Source: Aurelia coerulea (lineage: Eukaryota; Cnidaria; Scyphozoa; Semaeostomeae; Ulmaridae). From it: a stretch of 64,000 bases of DNA. This document shows, piece by piece, positions 45,901-47,770 of the stretch. A program made the position numbers and the translations under genes. The stretch's first letter is position 1. The number at the start of each line of letters is the position of its first letter. A model generated the notes under the pieces. That model saw only the letters and a list, made by a program, of their open reading frames with translations, searched no databases and was not told the origin of the DNA. The stretch spans positions 5,651,896-5,715,895 of the forward strand of contig CM076957.1 of NCBI GenBank assembly GCA_039566865.1. Reading direction: 5' to 3'.

Positions 45901-47452
45901 ACAGAAGTAGTGAGTAATAAGTATGCCATATCAATGCTAAGCCTAACTGATTCATACAGGGTGAAAATATCTGGTATCAGGTGTATACCTTGGCATTCTT
46001 GCACTTCTCTTGACATTTGTTGATGGTGTTGTAAACTCAAAAGATGTGGCTTCATTGGATGTGCTTGTTATTTCAGATCTTGAAGTTGTCCTTGCTGTTG
46101 GTGTTTCCAGTTCAAAAGCTACAACAAATACAGTAATGTTTGCAAACAGAAAATATTTTTCATTGAACTGCCAGCTTCATTTACAAATCATATTAAGCTC
46201 ATTAAAAATCCAAACTTTGGATTTCATGCATTTAGTCTAGTCCTTATCTTATTTAGTGCCCAAGATATGCTAGGCCCAAGGCATGAGTTGGCCTGTGTGC
46301 CTAAGCGTAATGTTGGAAAGTGAAATAAATTGAGAGGTGAGAGTTCAGTTAGATTTCTTTAATTTGTTTGGGATACTAATGATGTGAATTTGATGAATTT
46401 TCTCCACAGCCCAGGAACTGTACCCTTATGTAAGATCGGAGCTTACACCTAAAGGCTGATTTCCAGTCAGTGGAATTTTCCGAGTGGGCGGATTTTAGAC
46501 AATAAAAGGTCGCTTAGCCGTTACTTTCTATTCAATGCGAGAGCAAAATTCTCTCTCAAATACAATAGAAATTTTGCCCGCTCGGAAAATTCCACTGACT
46601 GGAAATCAGCCTTAAGGCATTCAGCGCCATCCTTACTGCTGGTCATTGCTCTAAGGCCCTCTATGTGAACAATGGGACAATTCAAAGATGCACGCATGTA
46701 TCAAAGATCTTCAGTCAAAACAAATGGAGCAGTTTGCAGTGTCCTCAACAAGCTGTGAGAGTTAGTGAGCCACAAAAGTAACAATAGATCATTTGTTTTC
46801 ACGTGCAAGAACTTTTTCTTATAGCTGCAAACTCGAAAAAGTTGCATAGTTGTGAATGAATGGAAGTTTCCAACATGATGCCGATGGACTTTACACTAAT
46901 CGTTACCAAAATATTCAAGCATTCATTATTATTTTCATATGAAAATATATGCATGGTGCATGTGAACCCTTTTTTAGGCTTGTGCTCATCCAGTCTGGAA
47001 AGTTTACTGTGCATATTCAAAAACAAAAGGTAAGGTAAAGAAAAACTTACATTTTCATTGTTTTCATTTCATGACTTGCCTGTGCATTGTTTGCATGTGT
47101 AAACAGAGCTTTTTAGACCACTTGTATCATTTTGTATGTAGGCGCATTGTAAAAGCTTTTAGACCACGCTGTATCATTTAAAGATACAACAAACACGTGT
47201 CTCTTTATGACAGCTAAAATACTGGCATCCAACTGTATTCTGAACAATTTCTAAGTCACACACAGCGAAACAGTGTGAGACACTCTTAGGAGGTCGGGCC
47301 TAGGCCTAAAATTAAAAACGAATCAATGAAATAGCAGCAGCACGAAAGAAAGAAGCCGTTCCTGCTCTCGTTTGTGGTTATTTTCTGATAAAAAAGATGA
47401 CGTAAAGCTTACCATATTTTTGTGGATTCACTTTTTGATTGGAAGGATTCAT
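900..47452 (-). CDS. MSH4: MutS homologue 4 (meiotic), 28 exons seen, C-terminus beyond left edge
   Basis: Gene-level entry; exons are listed separately. Spliced together the exons give 735 codons with no stop and matching phase at every junction. Order of parts: low-complexity Ser/Thr-rich N-terminus (1-110), connector domain (about 111-230, starting [14 protein letters not shown]), lever and clamp domains (about 231-600), then the MutS ATPase with Walker A GPNMSGKST (630-638), the [12 protein letters not shown] motif and Walker B DELGRGT (709-715). As known for MSH4, there is no mismatch-recognition domain I. The family pairs with MSH5 to form a clamp that stabilises meiotic recombination intermediates and promotes crossovers; it does not repair mismatches. 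About 150 residues after CEHLLQLK should lie left of position 1. Introns are swollen with transposons. The family assignment rests on residue-level similarity to vertebrate MSH4 in almost every exon and is very secure; exact ends of some tiny exons rest on GT-AG and phase logic. Confidence 0.96.
1008..1333. mobile_element. Copy of the CCGGGTGAGTCA foldback family, degraded
   Basis: Starts CAGGTGAGTAAAAAAACAA and ends ATTCAGCCGGTAG, with the internal CCCAAGAGGATAACAC motif shared with the copies at 42858-43489 and 13.9 kb. Confidence 0.65.
1443..1908. mobile_element. Foldback element with CAGTAAAAACCCGC ends
   Basis: Inverted ends CAGTAAAAACCCGCGTAT... at 1443 and the reverse complement ending at 1908, flanked by TA. 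The interior is rich in TAAGAACC motifs. The tip resembles pogo/Tigger elements. Second copy at 8683-9163. Confidence 0.82.
1909..2910. other. MSH4 intron 27 remainder
   Basis: No clear element or exon seen. Plus-strand open frames here have low-complexity, atypical composition and no recognisable similarity. Confidence 0.5.
2911..2956 (-). CDS. MSH4: MSH4 exon 27 (Walker B)
   Basis: Residues 699-713, [15 protein letters not shown]; the next Gly is split with exon 28. The Walker B DE and following GRG are intact. Acceptor TTTCATCGTAG, donor GTAAGG. Confidence 0.95.
3180..3203. repeat. (GGTA)n microsatellite
   Basis: Six or so GGTA units in MSH4 intron 26, followed at 3395-3408 by a G run. 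Confidence 0.9.
3502..4103. mobile_element. Foldback element, tip CCGGGTGCGCCAAAATAAAC family, copy 1
   Basis: Left arm from 3502 and right arm to 4103 are inverted copies over about 270 bp each; TA on the left side. Same family at 14611-15482 and 62309-62864. Its right end is about 10 nt from the donor of MSH4 exon 26. Confidence 0.88.
4115..4141 (-). CDS. MSH4: MSH4 exon 26 (27-nt micro-exon)
   Basis: Nine codons, MKEMNYILK (vertebrate MKEIAYILH). Acceptor TTTTGCAG, donor GTAATT; phase 0 on both sides, between TFTLE and [15 protein letters not shown] foldback element ends only about 10 nt beyond the donor. Confidence 0.9.
4249..4610. mobile_element. G-tipped foldback element with ACCCAAAAATATCA reiterations
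   Basis: Inverted ends CCCCAGGGGGGACACTCAGC and the complement ending CCCCCCCTGGG, followed inward by TACACATACGGGG. Inside, CCCAAAAATATCA recurs about six times. A decayed relative lies at 51115-51395. Confidence 0.75.
4611..6036. other. MSH4 introns around exon 25
   Basis: Apart from exon 25 (5373-5540) I see no recognisable coding sequence or repeat in this stretch. Confidence 0.5.
5373..5540 (-). CDS. MSH4: MSH4 exon 25 (Walker A second half, ATPase core)
   Basis: Residues 634-689: [40 protein letters not shown], then [16 protein letters not shown]. Acceptor CTTTTATAG, donor GTAAAC. The Walker A lysine and the TDDD...SSTF signature are intact. Confidence 0.98.
6037..7446. mobile_element. 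Composite foldback element with GTTTACACtip and reiterated interior
   Basis: Outer inverted ends CCCCGTTTACACCGTACCG (left) and TGCAGTGTAAACGTGCCC (right). Inner inverted pair ACTAGCAAACCTAT (6157) and ATAGGTTTGCTAGC (6799). Between them about ten imperfect units around GTGGATGCGC...TAGTAGGGGT...ATCTTA run in one direction and then turn to the opposite strand near 6600. A short (ACTAAT)n run sits at 6840-6875. Confidence 0.7.
7220..7395 (+). mobile_element. LINE 3' tail fragment
   Basis: Shares GTCTTTATG...GGCCA, GTCATTGTC and TAGTAATTAGAAAGTAT with the tails at 44290-44465 (+), 17780-18050 (-), 25830-26000 (-), 57930-58160 (-) and 63430-63530 (-). Confidence 0.65.
7610..7657 (-). CDS. MSH4: MSH4 exon 24 (first half of Walker A)
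   Basis: Sixteen codons, [16 protein letters not shown] (618-633). The Walker A loop is split exactly between GPNM here and SGKST in exon 25. Acceptor TTTTTCGTAG, donor GTATGT, phase 0 on both sides. Confidence 0.95.
7835..8005. repeat. SINE-like block with GTCCCTTCCGAAGGACGG hairpin
   Basis: Contains a small perfect hairpin and a CTACTCGGCCACTC end. It looks like a dispersed short element; no second copy was identified with certainty. Confidence 0.4.
8010..8160. mobile_element. Single arm of the GTACCCCTGTTTGAAAAA foldback family
   Basis: Matches the left arm of the elements at 21873-22418 and 37123-38083 (CTGAAAAATCACCAAAA, GGCCGATCTTCA). The opposite arm is missing. Confidence 0.6.
8170..8390 (+). 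mobile_element. Possible Penelope-like element tail
   Basis: GAAGAAGTCCTGCATGACAG followed by GACGAAATATTGGTAAAAT is the kind of short hairpin seen at 3' ends of Penelope-like elements. Inference from pattern only. Confidence 0.35.
8510..8607 (-). CDS. MSH4: MSH4 exon 23
   Basis: Residues 585-617, [20 protein letters not shown] then [13 protein letters not shown]; the first part is nearly identical to vertebrate MSH4. Acceptor CGTTGTTTAG, donor GTAAGT. A pogo/Tigger-like foldback element starts 76 bp upstream. Confidence 0.97.
8683..9163. mobile_element. CAGTAAAAACCCGC foldback element, copy 2
   Basis: Same ends and TAAGAACC-rich interior as 1443-1908, TA on both sides, inserted 76 bp upstream of MSH4 exon 23. 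Confidence 0.82.
9229..9772. mobile_element. Foldback element, tip CTAGACTTATGACGATGAGT
   Basis: Inverted ends of about 25 bp at 9229 and 9772. A half copy of the left end, including GTGCTCTTTGACTT and ATGGCGCTTC, is at 41558-41630. Confidence 0.7.
10153..10756. mobile_element. Foldback element, tip CCGGGTGTCCCAAAAAA/ATGTATAC, copy 1
   Basis: About 290-bp arms, near-perfect inverted copies of each other; TA flanks. Copy 2 at 16994-17600 shares arms throughout. Confidence 0.9.
10873..10997 (-). CDS. MSH4: MSH4 exon 22
   Basis: Residues 543-584, with [20 protein letters not shown] and [10 protein letters not shown]; vertebrate [30 protein letters not shown]. Acceptor TTGTCTTTAG, donor GTACAT; leaves in phase 1. 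Confidence 0.97.
11041..11508. repeat. Near-perfect long palindrome
   Basis: GGTATACCATGGGTATTGTG at 11041 is repeated inverted up to 11508. The arms match over about 190 bp with few differences, with an AATTGAAAATTGAATTTTC core near 11296. The left arm has about 40 extra bases near 11233-11275. The right end runs into CCAGGTGCGC. Confidence 0.9.
11985..12400. repeat. Diverged arm of the CCGGGTGCGCC family
   Basis: GATTTTGAAGACTTGTAACTT, ATTAGATTCTGGGATTT and AACAATGAAAACGATAAAA echo the arms of 3502-4103, but neither end tip is recognisable. Confidence 0.55.
12801..13483. mobile_element. Foldback element, tip AAGCCCCGGCAAAACGACTG
   Basis: Inverted ends at 12801 and 13483. TGTTCAGTCGTTTTGCCA-like motifs recur five or more times in the interior. 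Open frames across it are by-products of the repeat. Confidence 0.75.
13584..13629 (-). CDS. MSH4: MSH4 exon 21
   Basis: A 46-nt exon giving [15 protein letters not shown] (vertebrate RCQESLREIYHMTYM). Acceptor CTTTCCTCTAG, donor GTAAGT; phase 1 in, phase 2 out. Confidence 0.92.
14006..14437. mobile_element. TTTATAAGAAACT foldback element
   Basis: Begins TTTTATAAGAAACTT and carries many AGTTTCTTA motifs, ending near TTTCTTATAC. Relatives at 16123-16943 and 33118-33215. Confidence 0.55.
14509..15648. mobile_element. Foldback element with ACACTCTTTTCTTTTTATAA ends
   Basis: Inverted ends ACACTCTTTTCTTTTTATAA and TTATAAAAAAAGAGTGT plus AAGAATATTCAGGCTC nearby on each side. Holds the complete element 14611-15482 inside it. 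Confidence 0.7.
14611..15482. mobile_element. CCGGGTGCGCC family, copy 2
   Basis: Full inverted arms with TA at both ends. About 270 bp of extra sequence sits in the centre (about 14930-15200), making it longer than its relatives. Confidence 0.88.
15887..15899 (-). CDS. MSH4: MSH4 exon 20 (13-nt micro-exon)
   Basis: ATCAAAATGAATG codes IKMN, identical to the IKMN of vertebrate MSH4 at this position. Acceptor TTCTATTGCAG and donor GTAAGC are strong. It was predicted from the phase gap between exons 19 and 21 and then found. Confidence 0.88.
16123..16943. mobile_element. TTTTTATAAGAAACT foldback element carrying a second element
   Basis: TTTTTATAAGAAACT at 16123 and AGTTTCTTATAAAAAC at 16938 are inverted. 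The 16143-16594 element lies inside. Confidence 0.65.
16143..16594. mobile_element. Foldback element, tip GTTACACGATACCGGAT
   Basis: Ends GTTACACGATACCGGATT (left) and AATCCGGTATCGTGTAAC (right). Inside, a 42-bp unit (AAATGGAGTGGGGTCACATC...) occurs twice in tandem at about 16328-16411. TAA on each side may be the target copy. Confidence 0.8.
16994..17600. mobile_element. CCGGGTGTCCC/ATGTATAC foldback element, copy 2
   Basis: TA-CCGGGTGTCCCAAAAAA to the inverted end CCCGG-TA. Arms about 290 bp and very like 10153-10756. Confidence 0.92.
17780..18410 (-). mobile_element. LINE 3' fragment with zinc-knuckle end of a reverse-transcriptase protein
   Basis: On the minus strand 18407-18087 reads [20 protein letters not shown], the Cys/His end typical of many LINE proteins, then a stop and the shared LINE 3' tail down to about 17780. 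5'-truncated, not functional. Confidence 0.8.
19084..19745. mobile_element. Foldback-like element, AGCAGTGGTGTAAAG ends
   Basis: AGCAGTGGTGTAAAG at 19084 faces CTCTACACCACTGTG near 19740. The AACTAGGGGGCT motif repeats near the right end. Arms are short, so the element call is moderate. Confidence 0.5.
19865..20037 (-). CDS. MSH4: MSH4 exon 19 (clamp region)
   Basis: Residues 466-523: [20 protein letters not shown], then [17 protein letters not shown], ending TCTTEDL. It corresponds to the vertebrate YSLPLRTSFSSARGFFIQM region. Acceptor CCTTTTCAG; donor GTGAGT, leaving in phase 0. Reading on past the donor gives a coincidental VSLN before a stop, but phase shows that exon 20 follows. Confidence 0.96.
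20080..20400 (-). mobile_element. Possible retroelement tail with GCTCGAAACGTTGTG
   Basis: AACGGACTATGCTCGAAACG on the minus strand resembles the CGAAACGT tails of Penelope-like or tRNA-SINE elements. It directly follows MSH4 exon 19 on the genomic map and precedes the LINE piece at 20615. Confidence 0.35.
20615..20870 (-). pseudogene. LINE reverse-transcriptase C-terminal fragment
   Basis: The minus strand reads [38 protein letters not shown] and [12 protein letters not shown], the usual end of LINE polyproteins after the reverse transcriptase. Both ends truncated. Confidence 0.8.
21275..21870. mobile_element. Foldback element GTGTCCCAAAAAAAATGGTG, copy 1
   Basis: Inverted arms of about 200 bp with CCGTTTGTCTGAAGATTG and its complement. 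Abuts the next element with only a few bases between. Copy 2 at 40429-40992. Confidence 0.88.
21873..22418. mobile_element. Foldback element GTACCCCTGTTTGAAAAA, copy 1
   Basis: Left end GGGGTGTCCCAAAAAAGTAC; right end TTTTTTGGGACACCGGGTA. Same family as 37123-38083 and the arm at 8010. Confidence 0.85.
22584..22637 (-). CDS. MSH4: MSH4 exon 18
   Basis: Residues 448-465, [18 protein letters not shown] (vertebrate FLDIARRTYTEIVDDIA). Acceptor CTTTCCCAG, donor GTATGT; phase 1 both sides. Confidence 0.93.
22704..22838. repeat. Short inverted-repeat element, AGCCTGGTTCCCTG ends
   Basis: CAGCCTGGTTCCCTG (22703) and CAGGGAACCAGACTG (22823) are inverted. GC-richer than its surroundings. Confidence 0.6.
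23426..23438 (-). CDS. MSH4: MSH4 exon 17 (13-nt micro-exon)
   Basis: Thirteen nt, CCTGGAGTAAATG, coding PGVN. It bridges FLVK (exon 16) and [12 protein letters not shown] (exon 18), reproducing the length of the vertebrate VRSNINEFLDIARR stretch. Acceptor TTTCGTAG, donor GTGAGT. Without it exons 16 and 18 are out of phase. Confidence 0.84.
23656..24176. mobile_element. Foldback element CATAGGTTCCAAATCTTT (short form)
   Basis: About 520 bp with arms containing GTGTAAAATTCAATGACC and its complement. The long form of the same family, split by an insertion, is at 31581-34462. Confidence 0.8.
24505..24610. repeat. Dispersed repeat, also at 26530-26640 and 45010-45150
   Basis: All three share GATGGGATCACAG, a GACGCTCAAG motif and a GGGATCAAACC-like end in the same order. 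Possibly a decayed short retroelement; identity not established. Confidence 0.5.
24630..24890 (+). pseudogene. LINE fragment related to 18087-18407
   Basis: Plus-strand sequence echoes the [11 protein letters not shown] part of the 18.1-kb fragment on the opposite strand but is broken by stops. Confidence 0.55.
24956..25075 (-). CDS. MSH4: MSH4 exon 16
   Basis: Forty codons (404-443), starting [18 protein letters not shown] and ending [14 protein letters not shown]; vertebrate SLEDKRF ... KGCLNMRTQKCYAVR. Acceptor TTATGCACAG, donor GTATAT. Confidence 0.97.
25570..25760 (-). CDS. MSH4: MSH4 exon 15
   Basis: Residues 340-403. Contains [13 protein letters not shown] and [18 protein letters not shown], the latter nearly identical to vertebrate [17 protein letters not shown]. 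Acceptor CATATCTAG, donor GTAAGG; leaves in phase 0. Confidence 0.97.
25830..26000 (-). mobile_element. LINE 3' tail fragment
   Basis: GACTACCCCATGGCAT on the plus strand is the inverse of the shared tail motif. No coding part remains. Confidence 0.6.
26687..26711 (-). CDS. MSH4: MSH4 exon 14 (25-nt micro-exon)
   Basis: Twenty-five nt coding DMFLNLQA (vertebrate ELFFGLQS). Acceptor TCTCTCCAG, donor GTACGT; phase 0 in, phase 1 out, restoring frame with exon 15. A TA-flanked foldback element begins 65 bp upstream of the exon. Confidence 0.87.
26776..27571. mobile_element. Foldback element CAGGGTGTCCCAAAAACATG, copy 1
   Basis: TA flanks, arms of about 350 bp containing GGAGGAGCCATAAATCC and its complement. 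Copy 2 at 58738-59512. Confidence 0.9.
27700..28049 (-). pseudogene. LINE reverse-transcriptase C-terminal fragment
   Basis: [20 protein letters not shown] and [11 protein letters not shown] then [11 protein letters not shown], one in-frame stop, and [27 protein letters not shown]. Typical RT end of CR1/Jockey-like LINEs. Broken. Confidence 0.85.
28126..28142 (-). CDS. MSH4: MSH4 exon 13 (17-nt micro-exon)
   Basis: Seventeen nt that add ELLEKE (vertebrate ELLQDE). Acceptor TACTTTCAG, donor GTATGT; phase 1 in, phase 0 out. Confidence 0.88.
28936..29305. mobile_element. TTAA-flanked foldback element (piggyBac-like MITE)
   Basis: TTAAAGGATAAGTCCGGGG and its inverse ending CCTTTAA. A perfect AATGACGTCATTACATATGACGTCATT palindrome-like core lies at about 29075-29102. 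Tip similar to the 31839-34215 element. Confidence 0.7.
29440..29478 (-). CDS. MSH4: MSH4 exon 12
   Basis: A 39-nt exon, [13 protein letters not shown], matching vertebrate DIETINMRLDCVQ. Acceptor CTCTTCAG, donor GTAAGC; phase 1 on both sides. Confidence 0.94.
29590..30090 (+). pseudogene. LINE reverse-transcriptase C-terminal fragment plus tail
   Basis: [38 protein letters not shown] and [19 protein letters not shown], then a stop and a tail ending in GAAACTGAAACTGAAAC. No RT core left. Confidence 0.8.
30146..30184 (-). CDS. MSH4: MSH4 exon 11
   Basis: A 39-nt exon, [12 protein letters not shown] (vertebrate RLRSNILEPLVD). Of two AGs close together, CTTCCAG is used; the other would give an immediate stop. 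Donor GTATGT. Confidence 0.92.
30240..30450. repeat. Repeat block with ATTTGAAACGGTGAAAACTG
   Basis: The ATTTGAAACGGTGAAAACTG...GACGGTAG unit occurs twice (30273 and 30348) with a third diverged copy. Possibly a decayed transposon end. Confidence 0.45.
30655..30713. repeat. Short hairpin GCAATTATTATGCCACTCAA
   Basis: GCAATTATTATGCCACTCAA faces TTGAGTGGCATAATTGC. Confidence 0.65.
30945..31049 (-). CDS. MSH4: MSH4 exon 10
   Basis: Residues 265-299: [18 protein letters not shown] then [33 protein letters not shown] is the equivalent vertebrate stretch, the start of the lever domain. Acceptor TGTTTTAG, donor GTAAGT. Confidence 0.96.
32140..32470 (+). pseudogene. THAP-like coding remnant
   Basis: [20 protein letters not shown] resembles the N-terminus of THAP zinc fingers (CSAYGC...), and after a stop at 32341, 32395-32445 reads [15 protein letters not shown], like the AVPT motif that closes THAP domains. 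The middle does not show the expected Trp and Cys-x2-His. Decayed or partly coincidental; THAP domains do occur in transposases. Confidence 0.4.
32628..32830. mobile_element. Small hairpin element GGGTACCAGAGCCAAAAA
   Basis: CTGGGTACCAGAGCCAAAAA at 32628 faces TTTTTGGCTCTGGCACCCAG; purine-rich left half, pyrimidine-rich right half. Confidence 0.75.
33711..33911 (-). pseudogene. Open frame of unknown nature inside the TTAA element
   Basis: Sixty-six residues, acidic start [20 protein letters not shown] then [19 protein letters not shown]. The FEP stretch faintly recalls the P2X7-tail-like domain spread in some invertebrate repeats; unproven. Confidence 0.3.
34510..34606 (-). CDS. MSH4: MSH4 exon 9
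   Basis: Residues 233-264, [20 protein letters not shown], matching vertebrate [20 protein letters not shown]. Acceptor TTTCAAAG, donor GTATGG. The outer end of the 2.9-kb composite transposon lies 47 bp into the next intron. Confidence 0.95.
35093..35117 (-). CDS. MSH4: MSH4 exon 8 (25-nt micro-exon)
   Basis: Only 25 nt, adding KYYCLATAA (224-232; vertebrate KYYCLAAVA). Acceptor CTTTTTTCAG, donor GTAAGT; phase 2 in, phase 0 out, which is exactly what exons 7 and 9 need. Confidence 0.92.
35228..35294 (-). CDS. MSH4: MSH4 exon 7
   Basis: Residues 202-223, [20 protein letters not shown], like [20 protein letters not shown]. Acceptor TTTACAG, donor GTAAGT; leaves in phase 2. Confidence 0.94.
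35773..36104. mobile_element. G-tipped foldback element CCCCGGGGGGGGTACTTG
   Basis: Ends CCCCGGGGGGGGTACTT and AAGTACCCCCCCCGGG. Four or more CCGGCTTTAGAAA motifs inside. Confidence 0.78.
36201..36692. mobile_element. Foldback element CCCTCACATGAGCAAACTCA
   Basis: Perfect inverted ends of about 20 bp, and AGATCGGTCTGAGTTTC-like motifs in alternating directions throughout. Confidence 0.82.
36770..36893 (-). CDS. MSH4: MSH4 exon 6
   Basis: Residues 161-201: [20 protein letters not shown] then ...[13 protein letters not shown]. Matches the vertebrate IIMSNTACAVGN ... FTTIQRKYFNETK stretch. Acceptor CTTCTTTAG, donor GTATGT. The three-deep transposon nest begins 28 bp upstream. Confidence 0.95.
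37123..38083. mobile_element. Middle element of the nest (GTACTCCTGTTTGAAAAA family)
   Basis: CCGGGTGTCCCAAAAAAAGT to the inverted CCCGG at 38083. Interrupted itself by 37244-37655. Confidence 0.88.
37244..37655. mobile_element. Innermost element of the nest (CCGGGTGAGTCA family)
   Basis: TA-CCGGGTGAGTCAGAAAAAGA to the inverse TCTGACTCACCCGG-TA, 412 bp. Intact arms, the youngest insertion of the three by position. Confidence 0.9.
38724..39484. other. MSH4 intron 5, unexplained part
   Basis: I see no exon or recognisable repeat between the nest and the G-tipped element at 39485. Confidence 0.45.
39485..40000. mobile_element. G-tipped foldback element with inner inverted pair
   Basis: CAGGGGGTGCACTG (39484) faces CAGTGCACCCCACGGG (39984), and inside GGTCGGGGACGTGCCATC (39771) faces GATGGCACGTCCCCGGACC (39954). 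ATACC...ACCTT motifs recur in the middle. Ends 85 bp from MSH4 exon 5. Confidence 0.7.
40085..40147 (-). CDS. MSH4: MSH4 exon 5
   Basis: A 63-nt exon giving [21 protein letters not shown] (residues 140-160), matching vertebrate FADNTTY..VITKLKILSPLE. Acceptor CTCATCCTAG, donor GTAAAA, phase 0 on both sides. A long plus-strand reading frame across it is a shadow. Confidence 0.92.
40224..40388. mobile_element. Small foldback element, GCAGGGCCGTAGGAAG ends
   Basis: AGCAGGGCCGTAGGAAG faces CTTCCTACGGGCCTGCT; G8 and C runs inside (GGGGGGGG at 40252, mirrored at 40338-40360). Confidence 0.8.
40429..40992. mobile_element. Foldback element GTGTCCCAAAAAAAATGGTG family, copy 2
   Basis: Arms match 21275-21870, including AAATTTGCCTGATGACTG and AACGGATTTTTACGGG. 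Confidence 0.85.
41296..41381 (-). CDS. MSH4: MSH4 exon 4 (connector domain start)
   Basis: Residues 111-139, [20 protein letters not shown], almost identical to the vertebrate start of the connector domain ([19 protein letters not shown]). Acceptor TTATTGCAG, donor GTAGAT; leaves in phase 0. Confidence 0.95.
41815..42712 (+). pseudogene. LINE reverse-transcriptase C-terminal half plus 3' tail (5'-truncated)
   Basis: Open to 42509: [55 protein letters not shown] and [18 protein letters not shown] are the end of the RT and the C-terminal region of Jockey/CR1-like LINEs. The RT core upstream is missing, so it is a dead-on-arrival copy. The tail ends in ATGAA repeats near 42695-42710. Close relatives in cnidarian genomes are the main hint to the host group. 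Confidence 0.9.
42858..43489. mobile_element. Foldback element of the CCGGGTGAGTCA family
   Basis: TA-CCGGGTGAATCAAAATAAAG to the inverse TTGACTCACCCGG-TA, with GGCCACTGCTCCCTGAA and CCCAAGAGGATAGCAT inside. Confidence 0.85.
44040..44118 (-). repeat. tRNA-derived SINE-like block
   Basis: The minus strand reads TGGCTCAGAGG (A box) and, about 35 nt on, GGTTTGAGTTCCTGCC (B box). Spacing and both boxes fit a tRNA-derived pol III promoter; cloverleaf pairing is poor. Confidence 0.55.
44290..44465 (+). mobile_element. LINE 3' tail fragment
   Basis: GTCTTTATGGAATGGCCATG, GTCATTGTCCTTTGCT and TAGTAATTAGAAAGTATG, as in the other five tails. It ends 12 bp from MSH4 exon 3. Confidence 0.7.
44478..44638 (-). 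CDS. MSH4: MSH4 exon 3
   Basis: Residues about 57-110, disordered and basic/Ser-rich ([18 protein letters not shown] ... [11 protein letters not shown]). Acceptor CCTTTAAG, donor GTAAGT; enters in phase 2 and leaves in phase 1, fitting both neighbours. Confidence 0.82.
44639..45988. other. MSH4 intron 2
   Basis: Besides the dispersed repeat at 45010-45150 I see no identifiable element or exon. Confidence 0.5.
45989..46118 (-). CDS. MSH4: MSH4 exon 2
   Basis: Residues about 14-56, rich in Ser and Thr ([16 protein letters not shown]). Acceptor TTTGTTGTAG and donor GTATAC; enters in phase 1 and leaves in phase 2. The N-terminal tail is poorly conserved in the family, so support comes from phase and position more than from similarity. 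Confidence 0.8.
46452..46613. mobile_element. Small foldback element AAGGCTGATTTCCAGTCAGT
   Basis: Perfect or near-perfect 40-bp inverted ends, 162 bp in all, in MSH4 intron 1. Confidence 0.85.
47413..47452 (-). CDS. MSH4: MSH4 exon 1 (start codon)
   Basis: Codes for 13 residues ([13 protein letters not shown]) plus one base, then donor GTAAGC. The start was chosen because only this ATG keeps frame with exon 2; a longer upstream reading ends in a different phase. Joined to exon 2 it gives KYAFELETP, like the RYNFGLQETP stretch of vertebrate MSH4. Confidence 0.8.
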
Positions 47453-47664
47453 GGTTTCTTCGCCTCTGGTCACTCTCTGGTCCCTTGGCTTGATATTTTC
47501 TTTTTCTACAGCTGCCTTCGTGCGCCCCAACACATTGAAAATGGCGCGAAAACATCAGCACAGGGAACCAAAGGGGTCCTTCATTCGAGAAATTTACTTG
47601 AAGTACTGTGTATTATTTAGGCCTATTTGGACAGCAGCATTCAGCGAAAAAACTTGTTTTGTCA
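47453..47664. promoter_or_regulatory. Shared head-to-head promoter of MSH4 and TMEM183
   Basis: Only 212 bp separate the two opposed start codons, so the transcription starts of both genes must lie in or next to it. It is free of transposons, unlike nearly all other non-coding DNA here. No TATA box is obvious. It holds the E2F-type site listed separately. Confidence 0.75.
47543..47551 (-). promoter_or_regulatory. E2F-type site TTTCGCGCC
   Basis: TTTCGCGCC on the minus strand fits the E2F consensus TTTSSCGC exactly and lies in the middle of the gap between MSH4 and TMEM183. In mammals E2F6 silences several meiotic genes in the soma; a similar role here is inference. Confidence 0.5.
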
Positions 47665-47770
47665 ATGCCGAAAAAGTCGAAGAAAAAGGCAACAAAGACA
47701 GGGAAAAAACACGCAGATCGATCTCATCTCACCACATCAATCCATCTTGGCCTTATGGTAGAAGTAACAA
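47665..47770 (+). CDS. TMEM183: TMEM183 exon 1
   Basis: Thirty-five codons plus one base, from ATG to VEVT. Of two possible GT donors, the one after ...GTAACAA was chosen because it leaves in phase 1, as exon 2 requires. Confidence 0.8.
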
